31,817 bases of DNA from Chitinophagaceae bacterium (GTDB lineage Bacteria; Bacteroidota; Bacteroidia; Chitinophagales; Chitinophagaceae): contig DPWF01000069.1 of NCBI GenBank assembly GCA_003526435.1, positions 1 through 31,817 on the forward strand. Reading direction: 5' to 3'. The position numbers were made by a program, and so were the translations under genes. Below, in pieces: positions 9,630 through 16,599 of the stretch (the first letter of the stretch is position 1; each line of letters opens with the position of its first letter). The notes beneath the pieces are model-generated. The model saw only the letters and a list, made by a program, of their open reading frames with translations, did not search any database and was not told the origin of the DNA.

Positions 9630-10079
9630 TTAGTTCTGGGTAATGGTGAGTTGCTGAAAGAAATAAGCTTCCATATTTACAACAGGTGAAACCACCGGTT
9701 TTACAACCAGTTCAGCATTAGCGGGATTTATACAGGTTGTTCCTGATACTTCACCATTCTCAAGCGTAAGGTTTGAATTTTCTTCCTTGATACTCCTTGG
9801 TGCTGGCTCTCCTGTAAACTGAATTTCACCCTTCCAGCTCACCTGTACGGCACCTGAATTGCTATTCACAAAACGCAGGTATATCACCTGGTCCTCACCA
9901 CAGGCAGTTATACGGTAATAGGCCTTCACTCCGCTTTTTTCAGTAGCGAGTGTCCACTCTTCAGCAGGAACAGTCAATATGTTTTTTAGAAGTAAAGTAG
10001 TAGGGGTAAGCTTTGGGCTCCATGACAATAGCATAAGGCACAATAGCGCGCCTGCCAGACGTGTACAGTTAGTTTGCAT
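9630..10079 (-). CDS. Small secreted protein co-transcribed with the giant adhesin
   Basis: The 149-residue protein is not recognised as a named family. Residues 1 to about 25 form a hydrophobic signal peptide (GALLCLMLLSWS). The mature part is rich in beta-forming stretches (WTLATEKSGVKAYYRI, VIYLRFVNSNS, VQVSWKGEIQF) and has two Cys (in ITACGED and TTCINPAN) that could form a disulfide outside the cytoplasm. It has no T9SS signal, so it probably stays periplasmic or is released. It starts with ATG and ends 13 bp before the adhesin start, so the two are almost certainly one operon with this gene first. An accessory, folding or assembly role for the adhesin is inferred from position only. Confidence 0.8.
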   Translation of the reverse strand: MQTNCTRLAGALLCLMLLSWSPKLTPTTLLLKNILTVPAEEWTLATEKSGVKAYYRITACGEDQVIYLRFVNSNSGAVQVSWKGEIQFTGEPAPRSIKEENSNLTLENGEVSGTTCINPANAELVVKPVVSPVVNMEAYFFQQLTITQN

Positions 10080-10104
10080 CTCAGTTAGTTTTTGGCGGAT
10101 TTCT

Positions 10105-10130
10105 TATATGTATATAAGCATACACATATA
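10105..10130. repeat. AT-rich inverted repeat upstream of the secreted-protein gene
   Basis: Arms 10105-10114 and 10121-10130 match in 9 of 10 positions around a 6-base spacer. The element ends about 26 bases before the start codon of the small secreted protein, inside the proposed leader. It could be an operator, an RNA hairpin, or chance in AT-rich sequence. Confidence 0.4.
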
Positions 10131-10164
10131 AAGGACATTGGAGACATTGAATCAGCAGGTTATC

Positions 10165-10180
10165 ATCCTCCGAAGAGGAT
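10165..10180 (-). promoter_or_regulatory. UUCG-tetraloop hairpin in the adhesin-operon leader
   Basis: On the minus strand a 6-bp stem (ATCCTC with GAGGAT) closes a TTCG loop with the C-G closing pair typical of very stable cUUCGg tetraloops. No T-run follows, so it is not a classic terminator. It lies about 85 bases upstream of the small secreted protein and could stabilise or pause the leader RNA. Confidence 0.5.
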
Positions 10181-10199
10181 ACTTACCTGAATTGAAATA

Positions 10200-10207
10200 G
10201 AAAATTA
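10200..10207 (-). promoter_or_regulatory. Candidate -7 element of the adhesin operon
   Basis: TAATTTTC on the minus strand matches five of the six fixed positions of the Bacteroidota -7 consensus TAnnTTTG. A TTTG lies upstream with a 23-base gap, longer than the usual 19-21. If used, transcription would begin near 10195 and leave a leader of about 115 bases. Confidence 0.35.
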
Positions 10208-10224
10208 ATTCGAGGTTTCGGGCT

Positions 10225-10257
10225 ATGCCACAAAATGGTACCAAATGCAACAAAATG
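10225..10257. promoter_or_regulatory. 13-bp direct repeat, 20-bp period: candidate LytTR binding site
   Basis: ATGCCACAAAATG (10225-10237) and ATGCAACAAAATG (10245-10257) differ at one base and repeat with a 20-bp period, about two helical turns. LytTR-family regulators bind paired direct repeats spaced about two turns apart, just upstream of the promoter. A LytTR regulator is encoded in the neighbouring operon. The repeat itself is direct observation; binding is inferred. Confidence 0.55.
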
Positions 10258-10280
10258 AGTATGAAACCGAAAACGACCCG

Positions 10281-12248
10281 TTAAGCCTTCCATCTGCTTT
10301 GCGGAATCCTGAAAACGAAGATGGTTCCGTTGTTCACTTCACAACTAACGGTTCCTTTGAGCTGACGGGTTAGTTCACGGATAATCCTGAAGCCGAGTGA
10401 ACCGGAAATATGATCTTCAAAAGGTACAGACAAGCCTATACCATTATCGGCCACAATGATGGTAAGCAATTTTTCTGCGTCGGAAGTACAGGATATGGTG
10501 ATGGTTCCCTGTTCGCGCCCCTCAAATGCATACTTCAAAGCATTGGTAAGCACCTCATTCAATATTAAACCCAATGGTACCGATCGTTCAATATCAAATT
10601 CCAGTTGTTCCGTAGCGGCTGTACAGATGAGTTCGATATTCCCCTTATTGTATAACTGACGGAGGTCGTTGTACAATTCCTGTATATAAGAAGTAAATGA
10701 AATAGTGCTCAGGTCCTCAAAAGCATAGAGGTTCTGGTGTATCAGTGAAATGGCTTTTACTCTTTTCTGGCTGGCCATCAGTGCATCTATGGCTTTTGTA
10801 TCTGTTATACTCGCAGCCTGCAAATTCAACAGGCTCGATACCACCTGCAGGTTGTTTTTTACACGGTGATGTATTTCCCGCAATAAAATATCTTTTTCAG
10901 CAGACTGTTTTTCAATCAACTGCTTCTGTAATTCAAGCGCCTGGTTTTTCTGTTTGATTTTCCGGTTGGCCAATACAATAATCAAAGCAGCTAATAATAA
11001 TATACAGGCCACCGCAGCAACCAGCAAACTATTGTTACGCAGTCTTGTATTGGATATTTTCAGTTGTTCGTTTTCCTTGCCCTGCAAAGTCAGCTTTAGT
11101 CTGCTTTCTGCATTGGCAATGGTTCTCTCCTTGTTTTCGTTGAAAATACTGTCGTTCCAACGTTTATAGTCTTTGTAATAAAAAAGTGCACTATCAAGCC
11201 TGCCTTTTTGCTCTGCTGTTTCTGCTAAAACCTTATAGGCATTACGCAGAAACAGCTTCGATCGGTACTGTTTTGCAAGGTATAAAAGCTGCTGCCCTTT
11301 CTCCATGGCTTTATTGCGCTGCCCGCTCTCCACATAAAGATTCGACAATGCCGATAACACAATTAATATATTGTCGCTTGTTTTTAAACTGTCAAGTATC
11401 TGGTAAGCTTCGAGCAGGTATTGTTCTGCCTCTTTATAGTTTTTTAGTTTGGTGAGAATTTCCCCTATATCCGTCATACAGGTAGCGTATACATATCCTT
11501 TTATTTTTACTTTATCCAGGTATCCGATAGATGCCCGGATTTCCATTCGTGCAGAATCGGGGCTGCCAGCCATCATGTACTCTTTGGCCATATTGGAATG
11601 AATCATTCCTGCATATTGCCAGTTTTTTCTGGGTAACACTTCCTGTAGCGAACGTTCATAAAAAGGCCGTGTAAAACTGATGGGTCTGCCTGCATCAGAA
11701 TATGCTTCAGCAACATTATTGGTAACAGAGGCAATCATTTCCGATTCCTTTCCATCTTCTGCTACTTTCAGCGCTTCGAGATAATATTGGATGGCTTTAT
11801 CAAAATCACCTTTATCCTGATACATTCCGGCAGTAAGATTTAAGAACGATGCCTGGTAATAGCTGCTCTTTGCTTTTTTTGCCTGCTCCATTCCTTTGGC
11901 ATACATTTCCAGACAGCCGTTCAGATCCTGGTTCACTACTTTTACAAACCCTTTAATACGATATGCTTCTGCCAGTCTTACATAATCTTTTGCAGGAGTA
12001 GATAATAACAGCATACTATCTGCAAGTTCCACTGCTTTTTGCTGATTCGAGAACCGCATTTCCCAGGCCAGTATTCCATACAGCCTGCTTCTTGTGCTGT
12101 CTGCTGCCGCACTGTTAATCTGTTCCCTGATAATTTTTGTATCTACATAATTGTATTGGGCCCTTGCTGTCTGCAAAAACAAAAAACTGCAAACAAGCAT
12201 TTGCAGGATTTTTTTTACCGGTTTTAATATAAAGGCAGCAGACAACAT
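10281..12248 (-). CDS. TPR-containing sensor histidine kinase, HisKA_2 family
   Basis: This membrane sensor kinase (655 residues) pairs with the LytTR regulator encoded just upstream. The start is taken at the ATG at 12248, which gives a clean signal peptide (1-31, ending TARAQ); the longer reading frame from 12302 begins with TTG. Residues 40-370 contain tetratricopeptide-like helical repeats and should form the periplasmic sensing region. A membrane helix follows at about 404-424 and then a short coiled coil (KIKQKNQALELQKQ). The HisKA_2 motif REIHHRVKNN has its probable phosphoacceptor at His460, and the HATPase domain (about 520-654) shows NEVLTNALKYAF and DNGIGL. The gap to the regulator's stop is about 90 bases with this start. 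The signal is unknown; surface or envelope state is a guess. Confidence 0.9.
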   Translation of the reverse strand: MLSAAFILKPVKKILQMLVCSFLFLQTARAQYNYVDTKIIREQINSAAADSTRSRLYGILAWEMRFSNQQKAVELADSMLLLSTPAKDYVRLAEAYRIKGFVKVVNQDLNGCLEMYAKGMEQAKKAKSSYYQASFLNLTAGMYQDKGDFDKAIQYYLEALKVAEDGKESEMIASVTNNVAEAYSDAGRPISFTRPFYERSLQEVLPRKNWQYAGMIHSNMAKEYMMAGSPDSARMEIRASIGYLDKVKIKGYVYATCMTDIGEILTKLKNYKEAEQYLLEAYQILDSLKTSDNILIVLSALSNLYVESGQRNKAMEKGQQLLYLAKQYRSKLFLRNAYKVLAETAEQKGRLDSALFYYKDYKRWNDSIFNENKERTIANAESRLKLTLQGKENEQLKISNTRLRNNSLLVAAVACILLLAALIIVLANRKIKQKNQALELQKQLIEKQSAEKDILLREIHHRVKNNLQVVSSLLNLQAASITDTKAIDALMASQKRVKAISLIHQNLYAFEDLSTISFTSYIQELYNDLRQLYNKGNIELICTAATEQLEFDIERSVPLGLILNEVLTNALKYAFEGREQGTITISCTSDAEKLLTIIVADNGIGLSVPFEDHISGSLGFRIIRELTRQLKGTVSCEVNNGTIFVFRIPQSRWKA

Positions 12249-12337
12249 GGTACATCGTAAATATGCGGCAAATCGTTTCAGCAGACAAAAAATAGGTACC
12301 AAAGCACGTCAATCGGGTACCACGGTAAACAGGAAGG

Positions 12338-13066
12338 CTATAATATCCGTTTCATACAGGCAAAAAAATCATCCTTGTACATCCTGCTCAGTGGAATCTC
12401 TTTACCGTTGATGGTAATATCGGTATGCGAAAAAGCATCCACTTTATTCAGGTTGATCATATATGATTTATGCACCTGTATAAATCTGGCCGCCGATACA
12501 TGCTGCTGAAAATCCCTGAAATTGGAGCGGATGATATGTTTTCCTTTTTGTGAAATGATATAGAGATAATTATGCTCCGATTCTATCCACTGAATGTCAT
12601 CTATATCAACACGCACAAAGTTTTTATCGTTTTTAATAAAGAGTGCGTCCTTACACAGCATTGCATCATCATCGTGTCCGTTTACTGTTTGCCCTGAAAA
12701 ATTACTAAGTGCCACTTCTATGGCGGTGTACAGGTCATTGGCATCAAAGGGTTTTAACAGGTAACCATTGGGTTTGGTAACCAGGGCCTGATCAATGGTT
12801 TTTTTATCGGAATGAGAGGTTACATAAATAAAAGGAACCTTATACTGTTGTTGTAATAAATGCGAGAGATCGATGCCTGTTTTGGTATCGTTCAGGGTAA
12901 TATCCAGTAAAACAAGATCGGGTTTTGTTTTATCGAGTACCTCAATGGCTGCGGTATAACTGTTTACATTGGGTATTAACTCATAACCAAGATCGGTGAG
13001 CATACGTTCCATATCCATCGCCACGAGCGATTCATCCTCAACAATGAGTATGCGGCAGGGTTGCAT
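12338..13066 (-). CDS. LytTR-family DNA-binding response regulator
   Basis: The 242-residue protein has an N-terminal receiver domain with acidic pocket E10-D11-E12, phosphoacceptor Asp55 (LVLLDITL), Thr83 (YVTSHS) and Lys105 (LLKPF), all the residues needed for phosphotransfer. The C-terminal LytTR DNA-binding domain spans about 140-242 (IQWIESEHNYLYI, FIQVHKSYMINLNKV). It is the first gene of the regulator-kinase operon and should be phosphorylated by the kinase that follows. Its likely targets include its own operon (direct repeat at 13094-13119) and the adhesin operon (10225-10257); both are inferred. The ATG start fits the receiver-domain N-terminus exactly. Confidence 0.94.
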   Translation of the reverse strand: MQPCRILIVEDESLVAMDMERMLTDLGYELIPNVNSYTAAIEVLDKTKPDLVLLDITLNDTKTGIDLSHLLQQQYKVPFIYVTSHSDKKTIDQALVTKPNGYLLKPFDANDLYTAIEVALSNFSGQTVNGHDDDAMLCKDALFIKNDKNFVRVDIDDIQWIESEHNYLYIISQKGKHIIRSNFRDFQQHVSAARFIQVHKSYMINLNKVDAFSHTDITINGKEIPLSRMYKDDFFACMKRIL

Positions 13067-13093
13067 CAGCAGGTTAGTTTGGTAAAAGCCAAT

Positions 13094-13119
13094 ACAATTT
13101 AGGAATTTAGCTCACAATT
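13094..13119. promoter_or_regulatory. Short direct repeat upstream of the LytTR regulator gene
   Basis: ACAATT occurs at 13094-13099 and 13114-13119 with a 20-bp period, 28-53 bases upstream of the regulator start. ACAATTTAG resembles the known AgrA half-site ACAGTTAAG at seven of nine positions. This could be an autoregulatory LytTR site, but the repeat is short and the region AT-rich. Confidence 0.35.
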
Positions 13120-13167
13120 CAATGATTATGTGTTAGATATAATCGATTTTTAAGGTATACTTTAAAC

Positions 13168-13215
13168 GAGAGCCACAGATTTACAGATGAATTAATCTGT
13201 GAATCTGTGGCTCTC
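13168..13215. terminator. Long hairpin, 21-bp arms, between two minus-strand genes
   Basis: Arms 13168-13188 and 13195-13215 pair over 21 bp with one G-T wobble around a 6-base loop. It begins 19 bases after the stop of the minus-strand gene 13235-13921 and precedes the regulator promoter, so it probably ends the upstream transcript. The stem is longer than needed for termination, suggesting a dispersed palindromic element serving as terminator. Confidence 0.6.
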
Positions 13216-13234
13216 TTAAATAATACCAATTTAT

Positions 13235-13921
13235 TTAATCGGCGGCTTTAAAAATAGTTTTTGCACCCTCTTTCTGTTGCTCTGTTATACCAATAAAGCC
13301 ATATTTTCTTTCCAGATCGTTGTACATGGCCACCGTTTTGCGGATACGGTTAAAATCTGTTTCCGGAATTTTAGCGATCTCAATGGCTTCTTTCTGTTTC
13401 CAAACCTCTGCTTCAATCAACATATCGGCCTGCTTACCATTTACTTCCAGTTTATCCATCAATGTTTTACGGAACTTATTCCTGAACAATAGTTGTAACT
13501 GTGGTTTGGCAATGGTATCGTATGTTTTATTAAAGGTTAATGTAATGAGGGCGCAGGGTTCACTCAGACTTTGCTTTCTTCTGTCGGTAAGTGTTTTTAA
13601 CTGATCGCCCGACAAACCCAATGCCTTGTATTTTTTAATCACGGCTTCTTCTACTTCACCATCGGTGGCAAAGGTATCGCTCGCATTGGCCTGTATTTTT
13701 ATTTTGGTGAGTCTTGCCCAGTTATTGATCTGTCCGATTTTATCAACATTGGCCTCCGATATTTTCAGTTGTTTGATGAGGAATGGTTTTTCACAGTAAC
13801 CAAATAACTCTACCTGTTGTTCAGGACTCCATTCTGTTACAGTGTTTTGTGCAAACAGGATATTTGTACAGCATACAAATACTAATACCAAACATATTCT
13901 TGAAAAAAACAGCTTACGCAT
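13235..13921 (-). CDS. Exported helical protein of unknown function
   Basis: The 228-residue protein is not recognised. Residues 1-25 form a signal peptide (CLVLVFVCCTNILFAQ). The mature part is mostly charged helix with repeated segments such as KALGLSGDQLKTLTDRR near the middle and GITEQQKEGAKTIF at the C-terminus. These loosely recall the LTxxQ pattern of periplasmic Spy/CpxP-type proteins, but the match is weak and I do not assign the family. It begins with ATG, lies 40 bases after the MORN_2/TonB_C gene on the same strand, and may share its transcript. The long hairpin at 13168-13215 follows it. Confidence 0.8.
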   Translation of the reverse strand: MRKLFFSRICLVLVFVCCTNILFAQNTVTEWSPEQQVELFGYCEKPFLIKQLKISEANVDKIGQINNWARLTKIKIQANASDTFATDGEVEEAVIKKYKALGLSGDQLKTLTDRRKQSLSEPCALITLTFNKTYDTIAKPQLQLLFRNKFRKTLMDKLEVNGKQADMLIEAEVWKQKEAIEIAKIPETDFNRIRKTVAMYNDLERKYGFIGITEQQKEGAKTIFKAAD

Positions 13922-13961
13922 ATACCTCCGTTTTAGATGGTAAAGTTATTTAATCGTGTCG

Positions 13962-14996
13962 CTAAAAATCAACACCTAATGTTAAAGATTGTTTGTGCAG
14001 AAAAGAGATGGTTCTGTTATTATGCTGTGCCGGTTTCCATTTGCGTGATTTTTTAAACAGTTGTAGGATATCTGCGTCAAATTTTGCATTCACCGAATTA
14101 TCAAGCATAATATCAGAAGTCTCCCCGTTGATATTAACCTTAAAACTGGCAATATAAGTAACAGGTTTCGACAGGTTTCCATGCTGTTGTACAATTCCAG
14201 ATAGTGCATTGGATATATAATTAACCCATCCGTCGATACCCTTTCCATATTCTGGCTTGCTGTTTTCAATTTTACAGCCAGGCTGTTGCACTCCATTGGT
14301 ATCATAACAAATAGCATTACTATAGTTTACCGTTGAATCGTAATAAGCAGACTCATATACATCGAATTTAATCTGCGGCTCTCTATTCTGGAAAGAACTA
14401 TCTGGTTGAGCATACTGCAAAACAGAAGCTCGTTTTCCGTTGGGATGATAATAAAACCAGTTACCTGTTTTTCTCAGACCTGGTGCCAGTTTTCCTTTAA
14501 AAGAAATCGTTCCGTCCTCAAAAAAGCCTATCACAAGTCCGGATCCATTACCAGCCGTATCCATCTGCATTTCTGTTTTTGGTTGTCCATTCGGATACCA
14601 ACTACTACAGATACCATATGGTATATTGTTTTTAAAGTAAAAAGAATCGATCAGGAAACCATTCGGATAAAGTGATAAACGCAGGCCTGTTTTTTTGTTG
14701 TCGTTAAATTGTTCTGTTTCGCTGATACTGCCATTACCGAAAAAATATTCAAACCGGCCATGTTTAATCTGGCAGTGATCATCTTTATAAAAACCATGCT
14801 TTAACAGTTGCATTGTTCTTACACTGTAATCAGCTCTATACCATACACTATCTTTTTTTTCCAGATCGGAAAAATAAATGGCTTCAATATCGCTGCAGGG
14901 CTCCCAGCTATGATTGAAATAAATGCGGCTTTTTTGTGCAACTACAAGTGTTATTTGCAGCAACAGAATAAAGCTTATAAGTGTTTTTTTCTGCAT
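13962..14996 (-). CDS. Exported MORN_2-repeat protein with TonB_C-like C-terminus
   Basis: The 344-residue protein has a signal peptide (1-20, ending LVVAQ). Residues about 65-200 hold several MORN_2-type repeats of the pattern HGxxxxYxxNGxxxxxxxF (KHGRFEYFFGNGSI, PYGICSSWYPNGQP, KTGNWFYYHPNGKR). The last 90 residues resemble the TonB C-terminal fold: a strand with NINGETSDIML, a helix DADILQLFKKS and the typical KWKPAQHNN turn. MORN_2 repeats are often labelled YwqK antitoxin, but no toxin is nearby. Exported MORN_2/TonB_C-like proteins are common in Bacteroidota and their role is unclear. The start is ATG. A candidate -7 box (TATTTTCG, minus strand, 15014-15021) lies upstream in the divergent gap. 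Confidence 0.82.
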   Translation of the reverse strand: MQKKTLISFILLLQITLVVAQKSRIYFNHSWEPCSDIEAIYFSDLEKKDSVWYRADYSVRTMQLLKHGFYKDDHCQIKHGRFEYFFGNGSISETEQFNDNKKTGLRLSLYPNGFLIDSFYFKNNIPYGICSSWYPNGQPKTEMQMDTAGNGSGLVIGFFEDGTISFKGKLAPGLRKTGNWFYYHPNGKRASVLQYAQPDSSFQNREPQIKFDVYESAYYDSTVNYSNAICYDTNGVQQPGCKIENSKPEYGKGIDGWVNYISNALSGIVQQHGNLSKPVTYIASFKVNINGETSDIMLDNSVNAKFDADILQLFKKSRKWKPAQHNNRTISFLHKQSLTLGVDF

Positions 14997-15119
14997 CTTT
15001 TTTTCTTACCCTCCGAAAATACAGTTTTCGCAGACAGATTAAATCTGAAAAATGGCCGTTTATAAAAAGTCGGCTCGTTGACTATAAAGTTTTTTTACCT
15101 TGACAACCGAATCTTACAT
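14997..15119. promoter_or_regulatory. Divergent promoter region with 13-bp palindrome
   Basis: This 123-bp gap separates divergent genes. It contains a perfect 13-bp palindrome (CAGATT-A-AATCTG, 15035-15047), a candidate leftward -7 box (15014-15021, TATTTTCG on the minus strand) and a weaker rightward candidate (TACCTTGA, 15096-15103). The palindrome between them could be a shared operator. Confidence 0.35.
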
Positions 15120-15812
15120 ATGAAAAAGTCTATTATTTTTTATGGTGTATTTCTACTAATAGCTGTTATTGGTATTTTTTACGGTAACAGTATTTCAAAC
15201 CAGTTTGAAAATCTCCGTATCTGGCATTTTGAGAACATTGCTTTTTTGCTAATCGGACTACCATTTATTTTTCTACAGGAAAGGGCCGGATTACCAACTA
15301 TTTATAATAGTGAGCCGTCTCTTAGCACAAAACTATTTAAACCCTTACTCATCGGTATTCTCTTTGGTGTGGCAGATCTTATTGTAATTGAATTGATACT
15401 AAATACTACAGGTCATAGTAGCTTACCACCTTACACCCAACCTTTTCCCTATTCTCTTTTCTTATACAGTTCCGGCGCCTTTGAAATAGAAGTGTTTTAC
15501 AGGCTCATCCCCATTACATTAGTATTACTGATTTTCAGTAAAATTAAAAATGGAGCTTATCAGCCACAGGCTTTTATAGCAATCGCTATCCTTACCGCCA
15601 TCAGAGAACCCATTGAACAATTCTCTGCGGGTGCTGCTTGGTTTGTTGCTTATTCATTGATCACTGGCTTTGGTATGAATTTTTTACAAGCCATCTATTT
15701 TAGAAAATATGGATGGGCTTCATCGGTATACATCAGACTTGGACATTACCTAATCTGGCATATACTAAATGGTGTCTATATTCAATACTTCGTTTTACAA
15801 GCTCATACGTAG
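15120..15812 (+). CDS. Multi-pass membrane protein, CPBP-protease-like
   Basis: The 230-residue protein has about six to seven hydrophobic segments and acts in the inner membrane. ATG at 15120 is chosen because it gives a typical MKKS membrane start; the TTG at 15078 would lie inside the promoter. Residues 122-128 (EIEVFYR) keep the ExxxR part of the CPBP (CAAX protease and bacteriocin-processing) motif, with Glu122 shifted from the usual EE pair. A second candidate metal-ligand patch is HYLIWHILNG (His209, His214, Asn217). The protein may therefore be an active divergent CPBP protease, an inactive relative, or an unrelated membrane protein. A GNAT gene follows after 25 bp, probably in the same transcript. 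Confidence 0.7.
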   Translation: MKKSIIFYGVFLLIAVIGIFYGNSISNQFENLRIWHFENIAFLLIGLPFIFLQERAGLPTIYNSEPSLSTKLFKPLLIGILFGVADLIVIELILNTTGHSSLPPYTQPFPYSLFLYSSGAFEIEVFYRLIPITLVLLIFSKIKNGAYQPQAFIAIAILTAIREPIEQFSAGAAWFVAYSLITGFGMNFLQAIYFRKYGWASSVYIRLGHYLIWHILNGVYIQYFVLQAHT

Positions 15813-15837
15813 ATATAAGATTAAATAGCATTCAACA

Positions 15838-16518
15838 ATGACTCACCCCTTACATAACCCTGTATGGGAAGCACTATCTACCCACCAAGTTTTCTTTAAC
15901 TTGGGAAACGACATGCTCAAATATTACCCAGCAGATATTTGTCCTTTTGTTGGGTTGAACAACTGGCATGATAAAGATTTTGCGTTACTCGAATCAGCAT
16001 TACCTGCCAACAGAACCTTTTCTGTACCTTTTTATAAAGAGATTCATTTTCCTGATGCATTTGAAGTATTGTTTGCCATTCCGCTTTATCAGATGATCTG
16101 CAACCATTTTCATCCGGTGGAAAAATCAACACAACATATTGTGCCACTCACGGAAGAACATATACCACAAATGCTTACACTCACAGAACAAACCAAACCC
16201 GGCCCCTTTTACCAGAGAACCATTGAATTCGGGAACTACCATGGCATTTTTGATGGAGACAAACTGGTTTCTATGGCCGGTCAACGAATGCAGACCCACA
16301 CCCATACCGAAGTAAGTGCCATTTGTACCGATCCTGCATATTCAGGCAGGTCTTATGCCAAAATGCTTACCTCACATATTTGTTCATTGATTATTGATGC
16401 GGGTAAAATTCCTTTTCTTCATGTGAGACAGGATAATACTTCAGCTATAGGTTTATACAAAAAGCTGGGTTTTGAAATAAGTACAGAAATTTTCTTCGCT
16501 GTTTTCAAAAAGAAATAA
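15838..16518 (+). CDS. GNAT-family N-acetyltransferase (FR47-like)
   Basis: The 226-residue cytoplasmic protein has its acetyltransferase fold in the C-terminal half (about 105-226). The acetyl-CoA-binding region reads AICTDPAYSGRSYAKMLTSH (about 160-180), with SGRSYA in place of the usual RGxGxA loop. The end LHVRQDNTSAIGLYKKLGFE is the typical GNAT beta5/alpha4 segment. The N-terminal 100 residues are an extra domain such as FR47-like proteins have. The substrate is unknown. It starts with ATG 25 bp after the membrane protein and ends three bases before a perfect 40-bp palindrome. Confidence 0.9.
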   Translation: MTHPLHNPVWEALSTHQVFFNLGNDMLKYYPADICPFVGLNNWHDKDFALLESALPANRTFSVPFYKEIHFPDAFEVLFAIPLYQMICNHFHPVEKSTQHIVPLTEEHIPQMLTLTEQTKPGPFYQRTIEFGNYHGIFDGDKLVSMAGQRMQTHTHTEVSAICTDPAYSGRSYAKMLTSHICSLIIDAGKIPFLHVRQDNTSAIGLYKKLGFEISTEIFFAVFKKK

Positions 16519-16520
16519 CC

Positions 16521-16560
16521 CTTATCCCTGCCCCGGACTTAAGTCCGGGGCAGGGATAAG
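16521..16560. repeat. Perfect 40-bp palindrome after the GNAT gene
   Basis: The 40 bases equal their own reverse complement, centred on CTTAAG. The element begins three bases after the GNAT stop and could act as a terminator, although there is no T-run. Its core GGACTTAAGTCC resembles GGATTTAAATCC in the hairpin at 31681-31712, so both may be copies of one dispersed palindrome. Confidence 0.85.
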
Positions 16561-16599
16561 AAATGCAGAAGCCTTATATTTATTCCTCAATCGTACGCC

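Noticed and set aside
12249..12302. Upstream TTG start for the TPR kinase
   Set aside because: It would bury the signal peptide behind 18 extra residues; the ATG at 12248 gives a normal export signal.
13962..14996. Toxin-antitoxin reading of the MORN_2 (YwqK-like) protein
   Set aside because: It is exported and has no adjacent toxin gene; the antitoxin label belongs to one family member only.
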